A stretch of DNA of 64,000 bases, taken from JAWKIJ01 sp041394325 (lineage in GTDB: Bacteria; Actinomycetota; Acidimicrobiia; Acidimicrobiales; Microtrichaceae). This document shows positions 1 to 8,473 of the stretch, one piece after another (position 1 is the first letter of the stretch; each line of letters begins with the position of its first letter). The stretch spans positions 310,001 through 374,000 of the forward strand of contig JAWKIJ010000001.1 of the NCBI GenBank assembly GCA_041394325.1, given 5' to 3'. Below the pieces are notes generated by a model. The model had not been told where the DNA came from, searched no databases, and saw only the letters and a program-made list of their open reading frames with translations. The position numbers and the translations under genes were made by a program.

Positions 1-1245
1 GTGGAGGCGCGCCGCACTGCCCGCGCTCGCGGCGATCGGTGGCATGGTGGTTCCCGCCCTGTTGTTCGCCGCGTTCACCGTCGGCCGTCCCGGAGGCCAC
101 GCGTGGGGTGTGCCGATGGCCACCGACATCGCACTCGCGCTCGGTGTGCTCGCGGCGCTCGGACGGCGTGTGACACCCGGGGCGAAGGTGTTCCTGCTCG
201 CGTTGGCGATCGTCGACGACCTGGGGGCGATCCTGCTCATCGCGTTCGTGTACAGCACAGGTGTCCACTGGGTCCCCCTGTTGGGCGCATCGGTGGTGGC
301 CGCGATCGTGTTCGGACTCGCCAGGATCCGCGAGCACTGGACGATCGGCTTCGTCGTCCTCGGCGTGCTGCTGTGGCTTCTGCTCCACGAGGCGGGAGTA
401 CACGCGACGATGGCGGGGGTGGTCATGGGCCTTGCGGTACCCGCCCGACCGCGCGCGTCGTGGACCTGGTCGACGAGACCGATGCGTCGACGCCGCGCTC
501 GGTACACGACGCCGCGGTCGTGGTCGAGGCGGCACGCCGTTCGGTCTCCCGACTGGAATGGCTGGAACACGGTCTCCACCCGTGGTCGAGCCTGCTGGTG
601 GTGCCGCTGTTCGCGTTCGCGAACGCCGGCATCGCCGTCGGCCCCTCGTCGGTCGGCGACGCCGCCCACTCACCGCTTGCGTGGGGGATCGCGGCGGGCC
701 TCGTGGTGGGAAAGCCCCTCGGGATCGCGGCCACCGTGGGTTTGGGACGGCGGCTCGGCCTCGTCGCACCGGAGGGGCTCGACGGGCCACGACTGGTGGG
801 GATCGGCATGCTGGGTGGGATCGGCTTCACCGTGTCGACCCTGGTGGCGGACCTGTCGCTGAGCGGTCCGCTGCTGGAGGAGGCCAAGCTCTCGGTGCTC
901 GCGGCGTCGCTCACCTCGGCGGCTCTGGGGGTTGCAGTGCTGCGCAGAGGTACGACGGGCGCCGCTCACCCTGAGGAGTCGCCGACCGCGACGTCACGGC
1001 TCGGGAGGCCGGTGGATCAGCTCCTCCACGAGGGGACGTTCCGCCCCGATGGTGGTCGACTCGCCGTGGCCGGTGTGCACCACTGTGTGGTCGGGCAGGC
1101 ACAACAGCCGCTCCCGGATGCTTCGGAGGATCGTCGGTCGGTCCGAGTAGCTGCGCCCGGTGGCCCCGGGTCCGCCGCAGAACAGCGTGTCTCCGCTGAA
1201 CAGCGTGGCCGACCGTTCGTCGTACAGGCAACAGCACCCCGGTGA
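1..1245 (+). CDS. nhaA: NhaA-type Na+/H+ antiporter, 5'-partial and frameshifted
   Basis: Sodium/proton antiporter of the inner membrane, exporting Na+ for H+ entry. The gene begins before the window. The first part is read in frame 2, with the NhaA signatures ATDIALALGV and ALAIVDDLGAI carrying the paired Asp residues of the ion site. Near 450-465 the homology moves to frame 1 (LEWLEHGLHPWSSLLVVPLF, then GMLGGIGFTVSTLVADLSL). That shift corresponds to one missing base. Family similarity ends around 960. The frame-1 stop is only at 1243-1245, which gives an implausible 250-nt antisense overlap with the next gene, while frame 3 has a stop at 972-974, so the true 3' end is uncertain. Probably a real antiporter damaged by sequencing error; genuine decay is possible. 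Confidence 0.75.
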   Translation: MEARRTARARGDRWHGGSRPVVRRVHRRPSRRPRVGCADGHRHRTRARCARGARTACDTRGEGVPARVGDRRRPGGDPAHRVRVQHRCPLGPPVGRIGGGRDRVRTRQDPRALDDRLRRPRRAAVASAPRGGSTRDDGGGGHGPCGTRPTARVVDLVDETDASTPRSVHDAAVVVEAARRSVSRLEWLEHGLHPWSSLLVVPLFAFANAGIAVGPSSVGDAAHSPLAWGIAAGLVVGKPLGIAATVGLGRRLGLVAPEGLDGPRLVGIGMLGGIGFTVSTLVADLSLSGPLLEEAKLSVLAASLTSAALGVAVLRRGTTGAAHPEESPTATSRLGRPVDQLLHEGTFRPDGGRLAVAGVHHCVVGQAQQPLPDASEDRRSVRVAAPGGPGSAAEQRVSAEQRGRPFVVQATAPR

Positions 1246-1623
1246 GTGGCCCGGGGTGTGGACGAGGCCGAGGGTGTGGCCGCCCACACGGACCGTGTCA
1301 CCGTCGGTGAGGTCGGCGTCGGGTTGGCGGTCGGGGTAGACGACGTCCCACAGCATCGAGTCGGCCGGATGCAACGCGATGGGGGCGTCCACCGCCTCGG
1401 CGAGTGCGACGGCCGCGTTGATGTGGTCGTTGTGTCCGTGGGTGCACAGGATCTGCTGCACGGACCGGCCCGCCACCGCGTCGAGGATCGGCTCGTGGTC
1501 GTGCGCCGCGTCGATCACGACCACCTCACGGTCGTCGCCAACGATCCAGACGTTGTTGGTGACCTCGAAGTCCTGCCCGTCGAGGCGGAAGACGCCGTCG
1601 GTTCGCACGAGTTCGACCGCCAT
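994..1623 (-). CDS. MBL-fold metallo-hydrolase, partner of mscR
   Basis: Metallo-beta-lactamase-fold hydrolase of 209 residues from the ATG at 1623. The metal ligands are visible: THGHNDH (residues 61-67), HTPGHSPG (122-129), SGDTLF (143-148) and a late His in HTGHGES. It overlaps mscR by one base (TGATG), so translation is coupled. In mycobacteria the same pair (Rv2259 mscR, Rv2260) sits together, and the hydrolase is thought to act downstream of S-formylmycothiol formation in formaldehyde detoxification. That assignment is from family context; the substrate cannot be read from the sequence. Two GTG codons lie just upstream in frame, but the ATG that overlaps the mscR stop is preferred. Confidence 0.85.
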   Translation of the reverse strand: MAVELVRTDGVFRLDGQDFEVTNNVWIVGDDREVVVIDAAHDHEPILDAVAGRSVQQILCTHGHNDHINAAVALAEAVDAPIALHPADSMLWDVVYPDRQPDADLTDGDTVRVGGHTLGLVHTPGHSPGCCCLYDERSATLFSGDTLFCGGPGATGRSYSDRPTILRSIRERLLCLPDHTVVHTGHGESTTIGAERPLVEELIHRPPEP

Positions 1624-2707
1624 CACCACACCACCACGGATCGCAGCACTTCACCCGCCTGCATCCGGGTGAAGGCCTGTTCGACGTCGGTCAGCGCGAT
1701 CTCCTCGGAGACGAAGCGGTCGAGGTCGAGCCGGCCCTGCAGGTAGAGGTCGATCAGCATCGGGAAGTCGCGCTCGGGCAGGCAGTCGCCGTACCACGAG
1801 GACTTCAGCGCCCCGCCTCGGCCGAACACCTCGAGGAACGGCAGCTCGATGGTCATCTCCGGTCGCGGTACTCCGACGAGTACGACGGTGCCGGCGAGGT
1901 CGCGGGCCTCGAAGCACTGCCGGTACACCGACGGACTGCCGACGGCGTCGATGCACACGTCGGCACCGAACCCGCCGGTCGCCGCCTTGATCGCGGCGAC
2001 CGCGTCCTCGGCGGCCGAGTTCACGGTGTGGGTCGCACCGAACCCGCTTGCCCAGCCGAGCTTGCGGTCGTCGACGTCGACCGCGACGATGGTGGTCGCA
2101 CCCGCGAGGCGGGCCCCCGCGATGGCCGCGTCGCCCACGCCTCCGCAGCCGAACACCGCCACCGAGTCGCCGCGGCTGATCCCACCGGTGTTCATCGCCG
2201 CTCCCAAGCCCGCCATGACGCCGCAGCCCAGCAGCCCGGCGGTCGGCGCGGGGCCGCCGGATCCACCCTCGTGGCCTGGCCCGCGGCCACCAGGGTCTTG
2301 TCGCAGAATGCTCCGATGCCGAGGGCGGCCGACAGCGGGGTTCCGTCCAGGAGTGTCATGGGCTGTGAGGCGTTGTGCGTGTCGAAGCACAGATGGGGAC
2401 GCCCTTTGCGACATGCGCGGCATTGGCCGCACACGGCACGCCAGTTCAACACCACGAAGTCGCCGGGCCCAACGTGGGTGACACCCTCTCCGACGGACTC
2501 GATCGTGCCGGCCGCCTCGTGTCCCAACAGGTAGGGGAAGTCGTCGCCGATCCCACCCTCCCGGTAGTGGAGGTCGGTGTGGCACACGCCGCATGCCTGC
2601 ACGGCGACCACCACCTCCCCGGGGCCCGGGTCCGGCACCACGATCGTCTCGATCGTGACCGGCTCCCCTCTCCCCGCCACGATCACCCCTCGAACCTGTT
2701 GGCTCAT
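1623..2707 (-). CDS. mscR: S-(hydroxymethyl)mycothiol dehydrogenase, frameshifted
   Basis: Zinc- and NAD-dependent medium-chain dehydrogenase that oxidises S-hydroxymethylmycothiol in formaldehyde detoxification. The ATG at 2707 follows a purine-rich Shine-Dalgarno (GGAAGGGAG). Catalytic zinc ligands lie in ACGVCHTD (residues 38-45) and GHE (62-64), the structural zinc Cys set at about 93, 96, 99 and 107, and the nucleotide site GCGGVGDAAIAGA in the C-terminal half. SSWYGDCLPERDFP near the end is typical of MscR. The frame breaks near 2255-2265: the N-terminal half ends in VDPAAP and the second half resumes at PTAGLLGCGVMAG, consistent with one lost C in a C run. Its presence implies mycothiol, a thiol confined to Actinobacteria. 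Confidence 0.88.
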
Positions 2708-2780
2708 CGCCGTACTCCCTTCCGTGACTCGTTCACCGACTGCTCCGACCCCCCGGCCGAGCCGACGGCGACGCTCGGGC

Positions 2781-4706
2781 TCACCACGAGCCACCGCCGC
2801 CGCCGCCGAAGCCTCCCCCGGAGGAGCCGCCACTGAAACCACTCCCGCCCGAGGACGAAGGTGCCGCCGCCGCGATCGCGCCGCTCGACCGGGTGGTGAA
2901 CGAGCCCATCGCGTAGCCGAAGTGGATCGGGTCGTAACCGTTGGTACTCGTGTACCACTCACCAAGTCCCATCTCCTGCGGGGTGAGACCGAGGTCGGCG
3001 AACACCTTCGCCCACTTCTCGGTGCAGCCGAACACGATCGCGTACGGCAGGTACTGGGCGAACAGGTGGTGCTGTTCGGCGAACCGTTGGCGTTCCCCCT
3101 CCCCCGCGTCGAACAGTTCCTTGAAGCCGCGCACCCGACCGAGCAGGGCCGAGCCCTTCGCGGTCCGGTGCGGGAAGAACGGTGACGCGAAGGCGAGCAC
3201 CACGCCGACGAGCATGATCGCCACGGGCACGAGCGCGAAATGCGTAGCCTTCGCCGCCAACCAGGTGCCCACACCGCCGAGGACGGTGAGGACCATCCCC
3301 GCACTCGCCCATCGGGACCGGACGAGGTCGGGACGGGTGGGGAACCAACCGGCGGCGACGGCGTCGTCGTAGAGCCGCGACTCGATCAGCTCGAGCCGTT
3401 TCGCGAACTGGGTCTTCAACTCCGACAGCCGTGCGGTGTCACCGTCCTGGAACAGCGACGTCAACAACAGGGCCTCACTGGGAAGCAGTTCGGTTGCCGT
3501 GGGGTCCGATGCGGGATTCCGCAGCTTGACCATCTGAAAGTCACCCTCGTCCCGGCCGAAGCCGAGGAAGCCGCCCGACGCCGGGGCGATCTCGTCGATT
3601 CGCAGCCATCCGCGAACCGCGAGGTCGACGATCATGGCGGAGACGTCGAGCGGGTTGGCGCGCTCGTCCCACAGGGTGCCCATGTGACCGGGCCGGATGC
3701 CGTCGGGTGGTACGAACTCGACCGGATCGTGGGGTCGGTCGAACAGGGGCACCCGCACTTCGCCGCCGTCCTCGTTGCCGAACGCGACGTCGACGGCACT
3801 GCCCGAGAATCGCCGGTCGCGTCCGTTGCGCCAGCCCAACACCGCCACACCCGCGAATCCGACGAGGAGCACGGCTCCGGACGCCATACCCGTCCACGGC
3901 GTGAGCGCGAAGGCGCTCGCGAGGGTTCGCCGCTCCTTCAGGATCGTCGTCGCGGACGGATCCGCGACGACGCCCTTGGCGAGTGCGAGCACGACCGTCA
4001 GCCCCTCACCCGCACCGAGGTGGTCCTGGCGGAACGTGGCGGTATCGCCGGCTGCGTCGGCCGTCGTGCACCCGAGACGCGATCCGGCACTTCCCTCATA
4101 GCACGCGACCCGGGTGACGGTGCCGGGGGCGGTCACGGTGGCCTCGGCCGAGGCGATCGGGACCCTCCAACCGTTGCCGGTGACGTTGAGGTAGAGCTCG
4201 TCGTGCTCGGCGAACGCGCTGAACACTCCGGCGAGCCGGTAGTGGATGGTGTAGGTGTGCCGTCCGCTGATCGTGCGGGACGGGCTGCCGATCTTGAGGC
4301 GGGTCGAGTTGCCCTGGTCGATGACCTCGAGGTCGGACGGCGCATCCGACGAGCTGACCGAGATGTCCGAGACGGGCGTGAGACGCTCGTAGTGGGCACC
4401 CTCGGGCGCGCCCTTGGGCGGTGTCCCGGCCCATTCGAACCGGGTGGGGATGTCCCGGTAGATCCCGTGACGAGAACTGGAGCCGAAGTCGTAGTGGATG
4501 GTCTCGGTCACCTCGATCGAGCCGTCGCTTTCGATCACGACCGTGGAGCGGAAGTCGGTGATCCGCTCGACACCCTGGGCTCGGGCGGCCGGACCACCCC
4601 ACCAGAGCCCCGCCACGACGGCCGCCACCGCGACGGCCACACGGCACCGCGCGCCCGACCGGCCGGCGGGCCATGACCTCCCCGGGGCGACGTGATGCTC
4701 AGCCAT
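2781..4706 (-). CDS. DUF2207 domain membrane protein
   Basis: Predicted membrane protein of 641 residues with the DUF2207 architecture. It has an N-terminal signal/TM segment (about 22-44), an extracytoplasmic beta-rich domain (ITDFRSTVVIESDGSIEVTE through about residue 250), a TM helix near 280-300 (GAVLLVGFAGVAVLGW), a cytoplasmic region, and a further TM pair near 475-520. The tail is Ser/Gly-rich and ends in a poly-Gly run plus SW, as is usual in this family. Function is unknown. A TAGCCT hexamer 9 nt before the ATG suggests a leaderless transcript. Full-length and intact. Confidence 0.85.
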   Translation of the reverse strand: MAEHHVAPGRSWPAGRSGARCRVAVAVAAVVAGLWWGGPAARAQGVERITDFRSTVVIESDGSIEVTETIHYDFGSSSRHGIYRDIPTRFEWAGTPPKGAPEGAHYERLTPVSDISVSSSDAPSDLEVIDQGNSTRLKIGSPSRTISGRHTYTIHYRLAGVFSAFAEHDELYLNVTGNGWRVPIASAEATVTAPGTVTRVACYEGSAGSRLGCTTADAAGDTATFRQDHLGAGEGLTVVLALAKGVVADPSATTILKERRTLASAFALTPWTGMASGAVLLVGFAGVAVLGWRNGRDRRFSGSAVDVAFGNEDGGEVRVPLFDRPHDPVEFVPPDGIRPGHMGTLWDERANPLDVSAMIVDLAVRGWLRIDEIAPASGGFLGFGRDEGDFQMVKLRNPASDPTATELLPSEALLLTSLFQDGDTARLSELKTQFAKRLELIESRLYDDAVAAGWFPTRPDLVRSRWASAGMVLTVLGGVGTWLAAKATHFALVPVAIMLVGVVLAFASPFFPHRTAKGSALLGRVRGFKELFDAGEGERQRFAEQHHLFAQYLPYAIVFGCTEKWAKVFADLGLTPQEMGLGEWYTSTNGYDPIHFGYAMGSFTTRSSGAIAAAAPSSSGGSGFSGGSSGGGFGGGGGGSW

Positions 4707-4715
4707 TCGGGGCCG

Positions 4716-4721
4716 AGGCTA
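4716..4721 (-). promoter_or_regulatory. Probable -10 of leaderless DUF2207 gene
   Basis: TAGCCT on the minus strand, 9 nt before the ATG at 4706, with no Shine-Dalgarno between them. Confidence 0.45.
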
Positions 4722-4779
4722 ACGACCTGGGCCCTCGATCGAGCCCCATCCCGAGGCGCTCCCCGACCGGTCGGACCAC

Positions 4780-4785
4780 TACCGT
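4780..4785 (+). promoter_or_regulatory. Probable -10 of leaderless redoxin gene
   Basis: TACCGT, 6 nt before the ATG at 4792. No ribosome-binding site fits in the gap. Confidence 0.5.
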
Positions 4786-4791
4786 CGGGAC

Positions 4792-5349
4792 ATGGTCGCA
4801 ACCCCCTCCACGATGCTGGCGCTGGGCACCGAGGCGCCCGCCTTCACGCTCCCCGACGCGTCGGGCACCCGGCACGACCTCGATGACCTCGCGGGCGCCG
4901 CGGGGGCCACCGTCGTCATGTTCCTGTCCAACCACTGCCCCTACGTGCACCACATCGGTGCGGTGCTCGGCGAGGTGTGCGCGGACCTCCAGGCCCGCGG
5001 TGCCGCGGTGATCGGAATCATGTCCAACGACGTCGACGCCTACCCCGACGACGCCCCCGCCCTCATGCCCGCCACCGCGGAGCGGTTCGGCTGGACGTTT
5101 CCCTACCTGTACGACGAGACCCAGGACGTCGCCCGCGCATATCACGCGGCGTGCACGCCCGACCTGTTCGTGTTCGACGCCCGGCGCCGCCTCGCGTACC
5201 GCGGCCAATTCGACGGTTCCCGACCGGGCAACGACGTGAAGGGGACGGGCGAGTCGCTTCGCACCGCGGTCGAGTCGGTGCTCGCCGGCCGACCCCCCGA
5301 AGGCGAACAACTGCCGTCGATGGGCTGCAACATCAAGTGGAGGCCGTGA
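4792..5349 (+). CDS. Thioredoxin-fold redoxin (AhpC/TSA-like)
   Basis: Cytoplasmic thiol-dependent redox protein of 185 residues with the redoxin/AhpC-TSA fold: EAPAFTLPDASG at the N-terminus, then VVMFLSNHCPYV (residues 41-52) in the position of the active-site loop. Cys49 is the likely redox residue. A second Cys lies in CTPDLFVFD (121) and a third near the end in CNIKW (179). NxCPYV followed by CTPD and CNIKW is the pattern of small thioredoxin-family proteins of uncertain substrate; there is no CxxC. It is transcribed alone, convergent with ftsX. Confidence 0.8.
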   Translation: MVATPSTMLALGTEAPAFTLPDASGTRHDLDDLAGAAGATVVMFLSNHCPYVHHIGAVLGEVCADLQARGAAVIGIMSNDVDAYPDDAPALMPATAERFGWTFPYLYDETQDVARAYHAACTPDLFVFDARRRLAYRGQFDGSRPGNDVKGTGESLRTAVESVLAGRPPEGEQLPSMGCNIKWRP

Positions 5350-5365
5350 CGTCCGCGTAGGGCGG

Positions 5366-5385
5366 GATCGGCAACGGAACCGATC
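5366..5385. terminator. Short hairpin between convergent redoxin and ftsX
   Basis: GATCGG and CCGATC form a 6-bp stem around an 8-nt loop. It sits in the 34-nt gap and touches the ftsX stop. A weak candidate for a shared terminator. Confidence 0.3.
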
Positions 5386-6280
5386 AGTCGCGCAGGTACC
5401 ACAGGGTGGCGACGAACGATCCGAGTGCGCCCACCACGACACCGAGGCCGATCAGCAGAAGGCTGGTCGAGGTCTGCTGACCGGCGGTCCAGGTGAACTT
5501 CGTCAACAAGGTGTTGTCGAGTGTGCCCTTGGATCCCTTCCAGCCGACCCCCAACAGTGCGGCGAACCCGGTGGCCAGCAATCCGCCGACGAGGCCTTCG
5601 ATGACGCCTTCGACGATGAACGGTATTCGGATGAACCAGTTGGTGGCACCCACCAACCGCATCACCTCGATCTCGCGCCGGCGGGAGAACACCGCTGTCT
5701 GGATGGCGATGAAGATCAGGACGATCGACGCCGCCAACAGCACGATCACCCCCATCACCAACCAGGTCCGTAGCTGGAGCGCGGCGGCCTGCACCGGCTT
5801 GATCGCTTCGGCGGGGAAGTCCACCTTCATCACACCCGGCTTCGGCGAATAGGAGCGGGCGAGCACAGTCACCACCGCGGCGTCGGCGTTCTTCGGTTTC
5901 ACCCGGAACGACGGCGGCATATCGGACTGGGTCAGCAGACCCGACACCTCCTCGGTGCCCTGGAACATCTTCTTGAACAGCTCGAAGCTCTTCTTCTGGT
6001 CGTAGTAGTCGTAGTCGTCGACCTGCGGGCTGCGCTTCAGGTCCCGGGCGAGCGCGTTGATCTGGTCCTGGCTCGCCGTCGGTTCCATGTAGACGATGAA
6101 CGAAACGTCCTGGTTGTAGGCGACGAAGGCGTTGTTGAGGCCGTAGTAGCCCAACAGGATCGTCACCCCGAGCATGGTGAGCGACACCGTGACGATGAGC
6201 ATCGTGGCGACGGTCAGCAACAGGTTGCGGACCAGGTTCTGGCCGGTCTCCCGGGCGAGGTAGTCGAGGCGGATCGCCAT
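5384..6280 (-). CDS. ftsX: Cell-division protein FtsX
   Basis: Permease-like subunit of the FtsEX complex, which signals to peptidoglycan hydrolases at the division site. The 298 residues from the ATG at 6280 show the FtsX layout: an N-terminal TM helix after MAIRLDYLARETGQN, an extracellular domain (about 45-165, with VSFIVYMEPTAS), then three TM helices around 172-195, 220-245 and 270-292, with the conserved cytoplasmic loop RRREIEVMRLVGAT. The upstream extension to 6370 is rejected because it overlaps ftsE and has no FtsX similarity. It is co-transcribed with ftsE, 49 nt upstream. Confidence 0.93.
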   Translation of the reverse strand: MAIRLDYLARETGQNLVRNLLLTVATMLIVTVSLTMLGVTILLGYYGLNNAFVAYNQDVSFIVYMEPTASQDQINALARDLKRSPQVDDYDYYDQKKSFELFKKMFQGTEEVSGLLTQSDMPPSFRVKPKNADAAVVTVLARSYSPKPGVMKVDFPAEAIKPVQAAALQLRTWLVMGVIVLLAASIVLIFIAIQTAVFSRRREIEVMRLVGATNWFIRIPFIVEGVIEGLVGGLLATGFAALLGVGWKGSKGTLDNTLLTKFTWTAGQQTSTSLLLIGLGVVVGALGSFVATLWYLRD

Positions 6281-6329
6281 CAGCGAACCGCCTCGGATGC
6301 AGGGACTGTGGGTTTCGAGTGCGTCGGTG

Positions 6330-7007
6330 TCACTCGTAGACCCCCCGGTCCTGATCCCGCACGATCTCACCGGCCTCGAGTTCGATCACGCGTTTGCGCA
6401 TCGTGTCGACGATGCTGCGGTCGTGGGTGGCCATCACCACGGTCGTGCCGGTGCGGTTGATCCGGTCCAACAACTTCATGATGCCCACCGTGGTGGAGGG
6501 GTCGAGGTTGCCGGTGGGCTCGTCCGCGAGCAGGATCAACGGCCGGTTCACGAACGCCCGGGCGATGGACACGCGTTGCTGCTCACCGCCGGAGAGCTCA
6601 GCGGGACGGTTCTTCGCCTTCTCCGCAAGCCCGACGAGTTCGAGGATCTGTGGGACCTGCGTACGGATGGCGTGACGCGGCCGACCGATGGCCTCGAGCG
6701 CGAACGCGACGTTCTCCTCGACCGACTTGTTCGCCAACAGCTTGTAGTCCTGGAAGACGTAGCCGATGTTGCGGCGGAGTTGTGCGACCTTGTAGCCGGG
6801 GATGATCCCGATGTTCTTGCCGGCGACCCACACCTCACCCTCGGTGGGCTTCTCCTCACGGTTGAGCAGGCGGATGAAGGTGGACTTGCCCGAGCCGGAG
6901 GGACCCACGAGGAAGACGAACTCGCCCTTGTCGATCTCGGCGGAGACGCCGCGGAGCGCGACGTGCTCGTTCTTGTAGATCTTCTTGACGTTGTCGAGCT
7001 TGATCAC
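6330..7007 (-). CDS. ftsE: Cell-division ATP-binding protein FtsE
   Basis: ABC-type ATPase that drives FtsX. The protein has 225 residues from a GTG start. Walker A is GPSGSGKS (35-42), the Q-loop lies in YVFQDYKLL, the ABC signature is LSGGEQQ (138-144), Walker B is LILLADEPT (157-165) and the H-loop is ATHDRS. Length and motifs are complete. It lies between prfB and ftsX, the usual actinobacterial order, so the three genes may share a transcript. Confidence 0.95.
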   Translation of the reverse strand: MIKLDNVKKIYKNEHVALRGVSAEIDKGEFVFLVGPSGSGKSTFIRLLNREEKPTEGEVWVAGKNIGIIPGYKVAQLRRNIGYVFQDYKLLANKSVEENVAFALEAIGRPRHAIRTQVPQILELVGLAEKAKNRPAELSGGEQQRVSIARAFVNRPLILLADEPTGNLDPSTTVGIMKLLDRINRTGTTVVMATHDRSIVDTMRKRVIELEAGEIVRDQDRGVYE

Positions 7008-7152
7008 GGTGCGGTACTCGTCGGGCGGGGGTTCCGACCGGGTTGGGTCGCCGTCGTCCGACGAGGTGGTCGGGGAGCCGGAAGCGCTACGACTCTAGGC
7101 GCGCGGCAGGGGGTGCGGCGTTCGCGGATCGCGCAGCGCGCGGTGCCCGTCC

Positions 7153-8259
7153 TCACTCGATGTGGGCACGTTGGTGACGGAGGAAACCTTCCATGAGGCG
7201 GTCGAGGTCGCCGTCGAGCACCGCGTCGACGTTGCCGACCTCCTCGTTGGTGCGCAGGTCCTTGACCATCTGGTAGGGGTGCTGCACGTAGCTGCGGATC
7301 TGGCTGCCGAAGTTGGCGTCGAGCTGGTCGCCGGTGATCGCGGCGAGCTTCGCCTCGTGCTCCTGGCGTTGCAGGTCCAACAACTTGGCCTTCAGGACCT
7401 TCATCGCCTGGTCCTTGTTCTGGTGCTGGGAGCGTTCGTTCTGACACGACACGACGATCCCCGTGGGCAGGTGGGTGAGCCGCACCGCCGAGTCGGTGAC
7501 GTTGACGTGCTGTCCGCCCGCTCCCGAGGAGCGGTACACGTCGACGCGCAGGTCCTTGTCGTCGATCTCGATCTCACCGCGCTCGTCCTCGATGAACGGG
7601 GTGATCTTCACGGATGTGAACGACGTCTGTCGCCGGGCCGCGTTGTCGAACGGCGAGATCCGTACCAGCCGGTGCACGCCGTGCTCGGACCGCAGCCGGC
7701 CGTACACGTATCGGCCCTTCACGACGAAGGTCGCCGAACTGATCCCCGCCTCGGTACCCGGTGACGCGGCGTCGATCTCCACGTCGAAGCCGTGCCGGTC
7801 GGCCCAGCGCAGGTACATGCGCATCAGCATCTCGCACCAGTCCTGGGCGTCGACCCCGCCTGCCCCGGAGTTGAACTCCATGATCGCGTCGCAGTCGTCC
7901 CACTCACCGGTGAACAGCGCCCGCAGTTCGAGGTCGTCGAAGCGTGCCGCCAACGCGCTGATCGCGTCGGCGATCTCGGGCTCGAGCGACTCGTCACCCT
8001 CCTCCCGTGCGAGCTCCGCGAGGGTGGACACGTCGTCGAGTGCACCCTCGAGCGACGTGTGGGTCTGGAGGTCGTCGCTCAGGGAGGCGAACTCGCGCTG
8101 CACCTTCTGCGCCGCGTCGGGATCGTCCCAGAGGTCGGGCCGCCCGAGCTCGACCTCGAGTTGGGGGAGACGTGCGGTCAACTCCTCGATACGGAGATAC
8201 CCCCGAGCCTCGTCGAGCCTCCGACCCAGGTCGACCAACGCTCCGCTGAAGTCCTGCAC
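7153..8259 (-). CDS. prfB: Peptide chain release factor 2
   Basis: Class-I release factor recognising UGA and UAA. The 368 residues from the GTG at 8259 contain the RF2 recognition tripeptide SPF (202-204) and the catalytic GGQ loop (248-250, in SSGAGGQHVNVTDSAVR). The GTG start is chosen because VQDFSGALVDLGRRL matches the RF2 N-terminus and a TAGGAT hexamer lies 8 nt upstream. The 25-residue extension to 8334 is not conserved. There is no programmed +1 frameshift site; the gene reads through in one frame. Followed by ftsE after 145 nt. Confidence 0.94.
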   Translation of the reverse strand: MQDFSGALVDLGRRLDEARGYLRIEELTARLPQLEVELGRPDLWDDPDAAQKVQREFASLSDDLQTHTSLEGALDDVSTLAELAREEGDESLEPEIADAISALAARFDDLELRALFTGEWDDCDAIMEFNSGAGGVDAQDWCEMLMRMYLRWADRHGFDVEIDAASPGTEAGISSATFVVKGRYVYGRLRSEHGVHRLVRISPFDNAARRQTSFTSVKITPFIEDERGEIEIDDKDLRVDVYRSSGAGGQHVNVTDSAVRLTHLPTGIVVSCQNERSQHQNKDQAMKVLKAKLLDLQRQEHEAKLAAITGDQLDANFGSQIRSYVQHPYQMVKDLRTNEEVGNVDAVLDGDLDRLMEGFLRHQRAHIE

Positions 8260-8267
8260 GAGCGCCG

Positions 8268-8273
8268 ATCCTA
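8268..8273 (-). promoter_or_regulatory. Probable -10 of leaderless prfB
   Basis: TAGGAT on the minus strand, 8 nt before the GTG at 8259. Confidence 0.45.
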
Positions 8274-8313
8274 CGTCGAGGTCAAGGCACCTCCATTTGA
8301 CGGGTATGACCGG

Positions 8314-8384
8314 GGCGACCGGTTCGAAGTCCAACCCTTCGCGACCCGTTCATGTTGAGTCCACTCGCCACTCAACCGGTCGCC
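8314..8384. promoter_or_regulatory. Divergent prfB/pstS intergenic region: inverted repeat and possible Pho box
   Basis: GGCGACCGGTT (8314-8324) recurs as its perfect inverted copy at 8374-8384. Between them lie two adjacent 11-mers, GTTCATGTTGA (8348-8358) and GTCCACTCGCC (8359-8369). Their 11-nt period and GTtCA starts resemble the direct-repeat Pho boxes of actinobacteria. A further 7-bp hairpin, GTTGAGT/ACTCAAC, lies at 8354-8376. Location upstream of pstS fits phosphate control, but the match is partial. Confidence 0.3.
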
Positions 8385-8473
8385 ACCTTCGATTCCTAGC
8401 TTCACGCCCGTCAACCGACACACATCCCCCATCGGGCGCCGCGGCGCCCACACTGTCAAGGAGGCTGAACCCG

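Noticed and set aside
7153..8259. Programmed +1 frameshift in prfB
   Set aside because: The gene is open in one frame from GTG to stop, with no early UGA.
7463..8473. Upstream extension of the pstS open frame
   Set aside because: It runs antisense to prfB; the strong Shine-Dalgarno and lipoprotein signal place the start at 8474.
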